DNA of 12,584 bases from Baffinella frigidus (taxonomy: Eukaryota > Cryptophyceae > Cryptomonadales > Baffinellaceae): the NCBI GenBank assembly GCA_026770585.1, contig MU646814.1:65765-78348 (forward strand), given 5' to 3'. Positions 6,804 through 12,556 of this stretch are shown here, piece by piece. Position 1 is the first letter of the stretch, and each line of letters opens with the position of its first letter. A model generated the notes under the pieces. That model saw only the letters and a list, made by a program, of their open reading frames with translations. It made no database searches and was not told the DNA's origin. Both the position numbers and the translations under genes were made by a program.

Positions 6804-6946
6804 GCTGACTTCCGTACATTGGGGGAAACCTCTACATGCGTTTGGCTTGACATCTGAGGTATCCGTGGTTGGAGCTCCTGTGAGCTTAACGATGGGATAC
6901 CATGGGCCTTCAGCCGACTTGCTTTATCCTGGTGTGCGTGCGAGCA
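6804..6946 (+). repeat. repeat alpha, full copy 1
   Basis: A 143-bp sequence repeated at 8096-8238 without any length change. It begins GCTGACTTCCGTACATTGGG and ends at GAGCA after a GT-rich stretch; only scattered substitutions separate the copies. A plus-strand frame across it (SVHWGKPLHAFGLTS) is shared by both copies but is not long enough to be convincing as a protein. It is followed 22 bp later by repeat beta. Confidence 0.85.
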
Positions 6947-6968
6947 AGATCCTCTGGATTACCTCAGC

Positions 6969-7120
6969 GCCCGTTTGAGGATACCCTTTAGCCGGTTCTG
7001 CCGCGATCCTCTGTACAGGGGGGCCTGAATGTGATCCGAAAGGAAGCATGGCCTTCCTACAGAACCAGTTCCGGTGTCCGCCTATGTTGGGAGCTCGAAG
7101 AACCTAAAGGACCTAAAGGA
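6969..7120 (+). repeat. repeat beta plus gamma, copy 1
   Basis: A 152-bp block beginning GCCCGTTTGAGGATACCC and including a full gamma repeat at its right side (7029-7120), repeated with equal length at 8366-8517. In the frame starting at 7031 it reads RKEAWPSYRTSSGVRLCWEL, a peptide I recall as recurring in predicted cryptophyte proteins; I treat it as repeat-derived. Confidence 0.85.
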
Positions 7121-7176
7121 GGGATTGTCAGCTACTCGTCACGTGGTCCACTTATGGCATGCCAAAAGGACCGCAC

Positions 7177-7235
7177 TACAGGTGTACCTCGATCACAAGA
7201 AAGTGCCACCCCCTAGCTAGGACCCTGGTAGTCCA
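7177..7235 (+). repeat. left half of a TACAGGGG family element
   Basis: TACAGGTGTACCTCGATCAC followed by AAGAAA and CCCCCTAG..AGGACCCT follows the left half of the element at 9304-9421. No right terminal repeat follows, so this copy is truncated or eroded. Confidence 0.6.
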
Positions 7236-7432
7236 TAAAACCAGCTCTGATAAAACCAATTTTATCAACGACGGAGCGAGCGTGTCCCGTGTCGGTCTCA
7301 ATGAATAAAAACGAAAAGATGGTCCGGTCCCCGCGAACCTTTCAGTGTAAAGTTTTTTTGCCCACCAATTGCAGTGTAAAGTTTTGTGCCCACCAATTGC
7401 TGGACCGCGGCGGACGACGTCCTGGAATCTGG
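7236..7432. repeat. AT-richer spacer with a 28/29-bp tandem duplication
   Basis: CAGTGTAAAGTTTT..GCCCACCAATTG occurs twice back to back (7343-7371 and 7372-7399), differing in the length of the T run and a G. No gene recognised; two short open frames here lack any family features. Confidence 0.7.
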
Positions 7433-7672
7433 TATTGTAGAGTTCGGGTCCGCGCGGTTTTCACTTCGGGTCGGGGGATCTAAAAAAATGGGAAAATCGC
7501 GGAGATTTTTACGTCCATCTAAAGTTTTATGATATCTTACGCATAGATTCGATGACAAGATCGCTACCCCCACCCATATGATGACACTCAACGAATCATT
7601 TTCACGTTTTTTCGTTCCCCGATCCCCCGACCTGATCTCAAAAAAATCCGCGCGGTCCCGAAATCTACAATA
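7433..7672. mobile_element. 240-bp TIR element
   Basis: The ends mirror each other. TATTGTAGA then TTCGGG, CCGCGCGG and GTCGGGGGATC on the left (7433-7480) match the reverse complement of GATCCCCCGAC, CCGCGCGG, CCCGAA and TCTACAATA on the right (7621-7672), with small indels. The termini are TA, so a TA target duplication is possible. The centre is AT-rich and non-coding. A 97-codon minus-strand frame (7298-7591) overlaps it and is not credible. Confidence 0.65.
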
Positions 7673-8095
7673 AGCTGAATTCTCATCCGGGGATAAGTTT
7701 TATTTAAAATAGAATGGATCCCTATTTGTACACGGGAGTTGGACGAAGGTTAATTAGGACCCTAAGTAAAATTAATTAGGACCAGAACACGGTTTGACAG
7801 GCATTTGTTTTTTGAAATTCAACATGTTCCCGAATGATCTCTTGTTCAAAATCTGAGGGAGAGGTGACCACGGATGCCAAATCTAGATCTGAATCTAGAC
7901 CTGAGTGTTAGTGGGTGTGTGGGAGGGGGGGCTAGGCAGCTGGGGGGGGGGGGCAGAGACAGCAGCGAGAGCAGCGAGGCCGAGATTTAAGAAGTGGAGC
8001 GAGCGTTGTTACGGTTGTTCTTAGACAGTAGGAACGAAGAGGCGTCTGTTTTTTCCCTTGGTCTGAAATATGAAAAACACGACAGGCCAGCGTTC
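7673..8095. other. gene-free stretch, G runs
   Basis: Contains TTAATTAGGACC twice (near 7750 and 7772) and two long G runs (about 7925-7931 and 7942-7953) able to form a G-quadruplex. A CTAGAT/ATCTAG-rich patch lies near 7881-7900. No gene recognised. Confidence 0.6.
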
Positions 8096-8238
8096 GCTGA
8101 CTTCCGTACATTGGGGGAAACCTCTACATGCGTTTGGTTTGACATCTGGGGTATCCGTGGTTGGAGCTCCTGCGAGCTTAACGATGGGATACCATGGGCC
8201 TTCAGCCGACTTGTTTTATTCTGGTGTGTGTGTGAGCA
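8096..8238 (+). repeat. repeat alpha, full copy 2
   Basis: Matches 6804-6946 at a constant offset of 1292 bp over all 143 bp. Differences include GGTTTGACATCTGGGG against GGCTTGACATCTGAGG. The beta block follows after an interval that carries an inserted 106-bp element. Confidence 0.85.
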
Positions 8239-8251
8239 TTGGAACCAGCTG

Positions 8252-8357
8252 GTATCCCTAAAGTGACCAGTAGGCCCATACGCCCTACAGTAGGGCCCTA
8301 GGACCTGCCTAGGGCGAGTTAGGACGATTATTCGCCCGTTGGTCACTTAAGGGATAC
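8252..8357. mobile_element. 106-bp TIR element inserted between alpha and beta
   Basis: The ends are inverted repeats matching at 17 of 18 positions: GTATCCCTAAAGTGACCA at the left and the complement of GTATCCCTTAAGTGACCA at the right. The core has GCCCTAGG (8295-8302) facing CCTAGGGC (8308-8315). The corresponding interval in copy 1 of the alpha-beta duplication (6947-6968) lacks it, so this is a real insertion. TA lies just inside each G/C tip, consistent with a TA target site. Other family members are the fragments at 5671 and 6161. Confidence 0.78.
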
Positions 8358-8365
8358 ATTCACAT

Positions 8366-8517
8366 GCCCGTTTGAGGGTACCCTTTAGCCGGTTTCTGCC
8401 GCGATCCTCTGTACAGGGGGGCTTGATGCGATCCGAAAGGAAGCATGGCCTTTCTATAGAACAAGTTCCGGAGTCCGCCTATGTTGGGAGCTCGAAGAAC
8501 CTAAAAGACCTAAAGGA
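8366..8517 (+). repeat. repeat beta plus gamma, copy 2
   Basis: A 152-bp match to 6969-7120 of identical length, beginning GCCCGTTTGAGGGTACCC and ending CTAAAGGA. The gamma part starts near 8426. Confidence 0.85.
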
Positions 8518-8546
8518 TCATTACCTTATGGGCGAGGCTGAGGGGT

Positions 8547-8858
8547 ATGGGCTTAGACCTTCTACCTACAGGAGCCCTCGCTGCAAAGGATGTGCGCGCA
8601 CGCGCCCACCCACACAGCGGCCTACAAGAGGATTTCTTGAATAGCCAGCAAGAGATCATCACCAGGCCCTACCGTTGGCATTTCTTGCAAGGAAATAGGT
8701 GGGTTCCCACGGACAAGGTAACTAATTTTCTGCTAGAAAATCCCTTCGTAGCCCGCTGTGTGGCGAACCTTCCTTTAGAAGGAAATCGGTGTTGTACTGA
8801 AAGGCTTTGCAGGGATGTCTGGGTCACAAGAAACAACAAACCCGGGCCTGCGTGTTAA
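8547..8858 (+). CDS. uncertain open frame with a WWE-like pattern
   Basis: A 103-codon frame in repeat-free sequence. The first 30 residues look like chance translation. Residues 31-92 have balanced, protein-like composition, including PYRWHFLQGNRWVPTDKVTN then FLLENPF. The trio W44, W52 and E64, with W-x-P and an 11-residue spacing from the second W to E, resembles the first half of a WWE domain, a fold found with ubiquitin ligases and poly(ADP-ribose) polymerases. The second half of that domain is not recognisable. It may be a single exon, a gene relic or chance. It runs into the CCTGCGTGTT repeat at its end. Function is not assigned. Confidence 0.25.
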   Translation: MGLDLLPTGALAAKDVRARAHPHSGLQEDFLNSQQEIITRPYRWHFLQGNRWVPTDKVTNFLLENPFVARCVANLPLEGNRCCTERLCRDVWVTRNNKPGPAC

Positions 8859-8960
8859 TAATTTTGGGGCCTGCGTGTTCTCAATTTTGTTGGGACCTGC
8901 GTGTTCTTAATTTTGTACCTGATGGTTGACCAAATCACGTGTTTAGTCAACCCGCAGGTA
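8847..8960. mobile_element. half element: tandem CCTGCGTGTT plus palindromic core
   Basis: CCTGCGTGTT followed by TAATTTTG-type sequence occurs three times (8847, 8870, 8896). It is followed by TACCT (8916), GGTTGACCAAA (8924-8934), TTTAGTCAACC (8942-8952) and AGGTA (8956-8960), a stem with a short loop. The left side of this copy is the mirror image of the right side of the element at 5484-5545, so both are remnants of one inverted-repeat family. Confidence 0.6.
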
Positions 8961-9067
8961 CTATTCTCTTTTTAAAATACCGATGCAAGACCAAAAGTTC
9001 TCTTATTGCCCGGATTTGTCTGCACATTTATTGCCCCACGGTGGTCCTAGGCGCGTGGGCGCCTCCT

Positions 9068-9178
9068 TAGCGAGGTAGCCCTGTAGCGACCAGGGCCTAC
9101 AGTACAGGGGGACCTCGCTCACAAGAAACCACCGCCCTCTAGGACCCTAGAGTAGGCCTATGCCTAGGGCCCTATGGT
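9068..9178. repeat. two abutting TACAGGGG family fragments
   Basis: TAGCGAGGTAGCCCTGTA (9068-9085) is a right terminal repeat. After 17 bp, TACAGGGGGACCTCGCTCAC (from 9103) starts a left terminal repeat followed by the typical CTAGGACCCTAGAGTAGG and CCTAGGGCCCTATGGTGG core. The outer halves of both copies are missing or eroded. The 74-codon frame at 9160-9384 begins in this core. Confidence 0.65.
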
Positions 9179-9303
9179 GGCTCTGCATATGTGCCTCGGT
9201 CGACACCACACGAGCGGTGAGTGAGTATTCCGATTTATTTAGGGAGGTTCTCTGTTTTGCCAAGCCCATGCCGTCGCCAAGCAAAAGGTCGGTACCACCA
9301 ATT

Positions 9304-9421
9304 TACAGGGGTACCTCGCTCATAAGAAACCGCGCCCTAGGAACCTACAGTAGGACCATGCCTAGGACCCTATGGCGGTCCTAGGGGGGGGGCGGTTTCC
9401 TATGAGCGAGGTACCCCTGTA
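9304..9421. mobile_element. 118-bp complete TACAGGGG family element
   Basis: The terminal inverted repeats are 30 bp and match at 29 positions: TACAGGGGTACCTCGCTCAT at the left (9304-9333) and its mirror at the right (9392-9421). The core carries CCTACAGTAGG and CCTAGGACCCTATGG. Both termini are TA, compatible with CAGGGG..CCCCTG flanked by TA duplications. Translated, the left end gives YRGTSLIRN and the right end SEVPLY, so predicted proteins carrying these strings in related genomes are likely element-derived. At least four other partial or diverged copies lie in the window. Confidence 0.8.
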
Positions 9422-9533
9422 CACACTGTGTGACCTTGCTGTGTGCGGCTCGCCGAAACCTTTCATGAACCCTAAACCAGAAACCTTAAACTCTCTTATC
9501 ATCCTGGATCTCTTGCATCCTGAATCTCGTGCC
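9422..9533. other. spacer with a telomere-like motif
   Basis: AACCCTAAACC (9468-9478) is a short telomere-like motif. Nothing else recognised between the element end and the ankyrin scrap. Confidence 0.5.
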
Positions 9534-9590
9534 ACTTGCTCCAGCACCATCCGCTCCACACACGCATCAAGCCCTTTGAGCAACTCTCAC
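9534..9590 (-). pseudogene. 3-prime fragment of a third ankyrin-family gene
   Basis: On the minus strand this reads KGLDACVERMVLEQV, matching the C-termini of copies A (RWLDAGVLKMVLEHM) and B (RWLDPGVVRMVLEQV). The 20 nt at 9534-9553 are identical to 9766-9785 in gene B, while the GCTTGATGC just before is shared with copy A. The stop codon of B is missing here and the frame runs on into unrelated sequence and the element at 9304-9421. No ankyrin repeats precede it. It is a relic only about 180 bp beyond B's own end. Confidence 0.6.
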
Positions 9591-9761
9591 GTGTGACCTG
9601 GCGTGGTCCTGAACCATCACAGGGCCCGAGGTGTCAGATAGTGCGCTGCCAAATTGCTGCCAACTGCTGAGGGACGGCACCGTTGACCAGTGCAGAGAGA
9701 CTTGGTGACACTTTACTGCTGCAAAGGGTCTATCGTGGCTAACACGAGAGCTGCCCGCCGC
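9591..9761 (-). other. 3-prime flank of ankyrin gene B
   Basis: Carries the complement of GCAGTAAAGTG at 9709-9719, the 11-mer also present after gene A. Otherwise no gene or repeat recognised. Confidence 0.5.
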
Positions 9762-10868
9762 TCAGACTTGCTCCAGCACCATCCGTACCACTCCAGGATC
9801 CAGCCATCGCACCCGCGACCCCGCCCCCAGCCGCTCCTGGTGGCCCATCGCGAACGCCTCGCACTGGGCCCTGCGCGCTGCCTCTGCCTTGAGCACCGCC
9901 GCGGTCTGAAGGTGCCCTCTAGCGGTCGCATCGTCCTCTGCAGTCTGTTCAATGTTTGTCTTCGACAGCACGTCCGCCCCTCTGTCAAACAGCAGCTGTA
10001 CCACCGCCTCGTGGCCCTTCTGAGCAGCCCAATGCAGAGGCGTCCACCCATCGTTGTCCTTTTGAAAGACCTCCGCCCCGTGGTCAAGGAGGAGATCCAC
10101 CACTGCCACGCTACCCCCAGACGCGGCGAAATGCATTGCCGTCCCTCCATCGTCGGACTTTGCCATCACCTCCGCCCCTCTGTCAAGTAGAAGTTGCACC
10201 ACCGCCACGTGGCCCTTCCAGGCAGCGTAATGAAGCGGCGTCAACCTAGTGCTGTCCTTGCAAGACACCTCCGCGCCGTGCTCAAGCAACAGTATTACCA
10301 CCGCCGCGTGACCGGCCAACGCAGCTGAATGCAGCCCCGTCCATCCACCGGCGGCCTTGGCCATCACCTCCGCCCCGTGCCCAATCAGGAGCAGCACGAC
10401 AGCTGCATAACCTTCCTGTGCAGCGACGTGTAGCGGGGTCTCTCCCGCGTTGGCCCTGGACAGCACGTCCGCCCCGTGCCCAATTAGCAGCACCGCAACG
10501 TCCTGGAAACCCGCATATGCAGCTAAATGTAGCGAGGTCATTCCTTTGATATCCTTGGCGGACACCTCCGCCCCGTGTCCAAGCAGCAGCAGCACCACTT
10601 CCGCGTGGCCCAGCTCTGCAGCGTAAGCAAGCGGGGTCCGGTCATGCGTGTCCGTGGAAGACACCTGAGCGCCTGCCTCCAGCAGCAGGAGCACCACCGC
10701 GCGGTGTCCCCGCCCTGCAGCGGCACCCAGCGGCGTGAATTCAGTCACTCCTCCTCTCTCCTCGATGTCCTCTGCGCCGTCATGGAGCAGCCGCCGCACC
10801 TCCCCCGTCAGGCCATGCAGCGATGCCATCCACAGCGGCGCTCCCGCCACAGAAGGCGCTCCCGCCAT
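9762..10868 (-). CDS. ankyrin-repeat protein, copy B
   Basis: A 368-residue single-exon ankyrin-repeat protein, a paralogue of copy A. A degenerate N-terminal repeat (PLWMASLHGLTGEVRRLL, residues 11-28) is followed by eight repeats starting near residues 43, 76, 109, 142, 175, 208, 241 and 274. They show TPLH, GH.AVV.LLL and HGAEV/RGADV signatures; all are the usual 33 residues. The tail GHLQTAAVLKAEAARRAQCE, LGAGSRVRWLD and MVLEQV is nearly identical to A's. Repeats 8-9 (MHFAASGGSVAVVDLL then WTPLHWAAQKGHEAVV) match A's repeats 5-6 best, so repeats have been shuffled between copies. The start is supported by an in-frame TAA 36 nt upstream (10902-10904 on the plus strand). Likely a cytosolic or nuclear protein-binding scaffold, by family; partner unknown. 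It converges on copy A across about 5 kb of repeats. Confidence 0.87.
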   Translation of the reverse strand: MAGAPSVAGAPLWMASLHGLTGEVRRLLHDGAEDIEERGGVTEFTPLGAAAGRGHRAVVLLLLEAGAQVSSTDTHDRTPLAYAAELGHAEVVLLLLGHGAEVSAKDIKGMTSLHLAAYAGFQDVAVLLIGHGADVLSRANAGETPLHVAAQEGYAAVVLLLIGHGAEVMAKAAGGWTGLHSAALAGHAAVVILLLEHGAEVSCKDSTRLTPLHYAAWKGHVAVVQLLLDRGAEVMAKSDDGGTAMHFAASGGSVAVVDLLLDHGAEVFQKDNDGWTPLHWAAQKGHEAVVQLLFDRGADVLSKTNIEQTAEDDATARGHLQTAAVLKAEAARRAQCEAFAMGHQERLGAGSRVRWLDPGVVRMVLEQV

Positions 10869-11002
10869 GTGCTGAGACTGGGCGACTTGGCGCTCGGTTC
10901 TTTACGAGCTGGGCACCAGGTGGCGATGCACGGACGTCACTGAGTGGAGTCACAGGACCCCGAGCTTCTCGTGTGGCCCTTGGTGGTGTTTGTTTTTCAG
11001 CC
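10869..11002 (-). promoter_or_regulatory. conserved 5-prime flank of ankyrin gene B
   Basis: Read on the minus strand, this aligns with the A flank through GGCTGAAAAACAAACACC, CGTCCGTGCATCG-type sequence, AGAACC and the TAA 36 nt before the ATG. The next conserved block, CAGATTTTGCCTGT, is displaced to 11161-11174 by the inserted element. The insertion therefore separates the putative distal promoter from the gene by 158 bp. Promoter function is inferred from conservation only. Confidence 0.5.
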
Positions 11003-11160
11003 CCACCCAAGATCAGACGAAAAGCAATTGCAAAAGTCAATTTCCCAGATTTCAGGGGGAATACACGCCAAAAGTGGATATCGGGAACGAAATCGGTTCC
11101 CAATAACCGATTTTGTTGTGGATAAGATTTTACAATTGCTCCGCGTAAAATCTAGGGTGG
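11003..11160. mobile_element. 158-bp TIR element in gene B upstream region
   Basis: The 28-nt ends (11003-11030 and 11133-11160) are inverted repeats matching at 21 positions, with CCACCC at the tips and AGCAATTG at the inner side. Internal stems include AAATCGGTT with AACCGATTT (11090-11113) and AGATTTTAC with GTAAAATCT (11125-11153). The orthologous position in gene A's flank (between 3500 and 3501) is uninterrupted, CAGCC joined directly to ACAGG, which fixes the insert borders. There is no evident target-site duplication. No coding capacity. Confidence 0.8.
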
Positions 11161-11304
11161 ACAGGCAAAATCTGGCCGAAGAGCCGAGAGGGGGGGAGGT
11201 CGGACAGGCCTGTTGGCTCCCCTCGAGTCCGCGCGTCTGATCCGCTCTGAGGAGAGACTGCAAGATTTCCTTAGTTTCTCGGGACGCAACCAGACAGATC
11301 CAGG
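11161..11304. other. GC-rich spacer beyond the inserted element
   Basis: Starts with the displaced flank block shared with gene A (11161-11174). Weak similarity to A's flank may continue a little further (an AAGAGCC/GAAGAGCC motif). Nothing else is recognised. Confidence 0.4.
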
Positions 11305-11499
11305 ATGGGGGACTTTCTGCAGCACCTCCAGCGCGGCCGCGGAGCCGACGAGGAGGGGGAGGCGCTGCGCGATTTTGTCTTCGAAGTCCCGCGGGGCCAT
11401 CGCCCTGCATCGCCTGTCGCATCAGAGGGTTTTTCGGAGCGTGCCGTGGTGTGTTGCGCGGTTGGGGAGGCGAGCGACGAGTTCTACGAGACCGGGTAA
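11305..11499 (+). CDS. doubtful small gene or first exon, unknown
   Basis: A 64-codon frame, MGDFLQHLQRGRGADEEGEA then LRDFVFEVPRG, with a strong initiation context (AGG before ATG, G after). It ends in ACC GGG TAA, where GGTAACT at 11495-11500 could instead be a splice donor. A strong polypyrimidine tract and CAG acceptor lie at 11611-11635, giving a possible 140-bp intron and continuation in frame to a stop at 11916-11918. Against this, the minus strand of the same bases (11152-11400) encodes an equally plausible 82-codon frame, MAPRDFEDKIAQRLPLLVG, also with a good start context. GC-rich DNA produces such pairs by chance. No family recognised on either strand. Confidence 0.22.
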   Translation: MGDFLQHLQRGRGADEEGEALRDFVFEVPRGHRPASPVASEGFSERAVVCCAVGEASDEFYETG

Positions 11500-11734
11500 C
11501 TTTGCCCGGCCCGTCAACTCCACGCACAGCAGACCCCGTACGCGGAACGCTGATCCCAGCGACCGGCATCCCCGCACAGGCAGGTGCTCTGGCCCGCGTC
11601 GCCGCTGCTCTGCTACTTCCTCCTCTCCCCTCCAGGCCGCGCTCTCCTCGCGTCAGCCCCTCTGGTCCACAGCCCTGCCTCCTCTTTCTGACTACGGTCC
11701 GATCAGGGCGTCTTTGCCCAGGAGCCAGCCCTAG
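11500..11734. other. GC-rich stretch, possible intron and exon of the doubtful gene
   Basis: Holds the pyrimidine tract and CAG at 11611-11635 and open sequence beyond it. A 276-codon minus-strand frame (10997-11827) spans this stretch but is Arg/Pro/Gly-rich, crosses the inserted element at 11003-11160, and is rejected as a gene. Confidence 0.35.
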
Positions 11735-11791
11735 AATCTCCGCAGCCAGCACCGTATGCTCAACGACCCTGCAACCGATATCTGGTCCCCT
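11735..11791 (+). repeat. 57-bp repeat, copy 1 (copy 2 at 12128-12183)
   Basis: ATCTCCGCAG.CAG, TATGCT.AAC and CCCTGCAACCGA are shared in order with 12128-12183 (+), with roughly three quarters of positions alike by eye. A 12-mer GAGCCAGCCCTA just before copy 1 also recurs near 11987. The stretch 11700-12200 appears built from diverged duplications. Confidence 0.55.
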
Positions 11792-11805
11792 CCAGCCCTC
11801 AGAGG

Positions 11806-11910
11806 GGGAGCAAATCACCTGTGCCAATGCCCTTGATTTGAACCACAGCTCGCCGGATTCCGGTGAGCCCCAGTATAAACCCAGGACCCTGAAACAGAGG
11901 ATTTGCTCCC
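11806..11910. repeat. inverted pair GGGAGCAAATC / GATTTGCTCCC
   Basis: Perfect 11-bp arms at 11806-11816 and 11900-11910 around an 83-bp spacer. It could be the ends of a small element or chance; nothing coding inside is recognised. Confidence 0.4.
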
Positions 11911-11959
11911 ACTCTTAGGGCTGGTTGCCACAGCGCTCCCTCGCCCATCTGTCTACGGT

Positions 11960-12071
11960 AAGTCACGTCCGCGCCTCTCTTCCTCAGAGCCAGCCCTACC
12001 ACGCCAGAGCCTTGGAAGAGGTCGCCAAAAGTCAATTCCTCCCCAGGGCAGTAGTTTTCAAAAGCCAACAA
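11960..12071 (-). pseudogene. possible single ankyrin-repeat relic
   Basis: On the minus strand this reads GDLFQGSGVVGLALRKRGAD followed by VTYRR, comparable with GHEAVVQLLFDRGADVLS in gene B. At base level GTGGTA..GCTG and GCGGACGTG are shared with B. The frame opens at an ATG (12071) with no second repeat, and similar bases occur in nearby non-ankyrin repeats, so this may be chance. Confidence 0.25.
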
Positions 12072-12359
12072 CCGCTTTCAGACGCGGTTTGAAAAAATCA
12101 ACCCCCACCTGCCGTCTGGCGCGGTAAGATCTCCGCAGTCAGAAAAATATGCTAAACCGCCCCTGCAACCGAACAGTTCCCCTCTCGGCCTTTATCCCGA
12201 GGAGTGGCTCCATGGTCTAGGGCTTTGTCCCAGCCTATTTGGGCTCACCGAGTTGTGAGCCTTTTCCGCTCCGAAGTTCACGGGGTTGTACCGCACACCC
12301 AGCATGTCAAGGTGGGAATTGTGTGTCAGCCCGACTGAGGCAGAGCCAGGTGGTGGCCA
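12072..12359. other. gene-free stretch
   Basis: Contains copy 2 of the 57-bp repeat (12128-12183) and a small CTCGG/CCGAG hairpin near 12184-12203. No gene recognised. Confidence 0.5.
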
Positions 12360-12556
12360 TGCTGACATTAATAGAGGTCTCGGTATATTAATACAGGGCT
12401 CTCACCCAGCGTGTCGGTATACTAAAACAGGTATCTCCCCCAGCGTGTTGGTACTAACACAGGCCTCTCTCCTAGCGTGTTGGTATATTAATACATATCT
12501 CTCTCCCAACGTGTCGACATCAACACACTTCTTCCACCCAGCGTGTTAGCATATTA
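12360..12556. repeat. minisatellite with alternating 34/32-bp period
   Basis: The motif AGCGTGT, with CCC before it and GGTATATTAATACA after it, recurs at 12408, 12442, 12474, 12508 and 12540. Spacings are 34, 32, 34 and 32 bp, suggesting a 66-bp higher-order unit. Less regular half units begin near 12366. The 87-codon frame 12286-12549 reads repeated ACWYINT-like peptides and is a by-product. Confidence 0.8.

Noticed and set aside
8547-8858. Confident assignment of a WWE-domain protein
   Set aside because: Only the first half of the pattern is seen and upstream residues look random; kept as a low-confidence feature rather than a named gene.
10997-11827. 276-codon minus-strand open frame
   Set aside because: It crosses the inserted 158-bp element and has the low-information Arg/Gly/Pro composition of GC-rich non-coding DNA.
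11948-11987. GTAAGT..TTCCTCAG as a plus-strand intron
   Set aside because: The interval would be only about 30 bp, too short for an ordinary intron, and the same bases form an ankyrin-like reading on the minus strand.
12286-12549. 87-codon frame with repeated peptide
   Set aside because: The repeated peptide is the minisatellite translated; nothing else supports coding.
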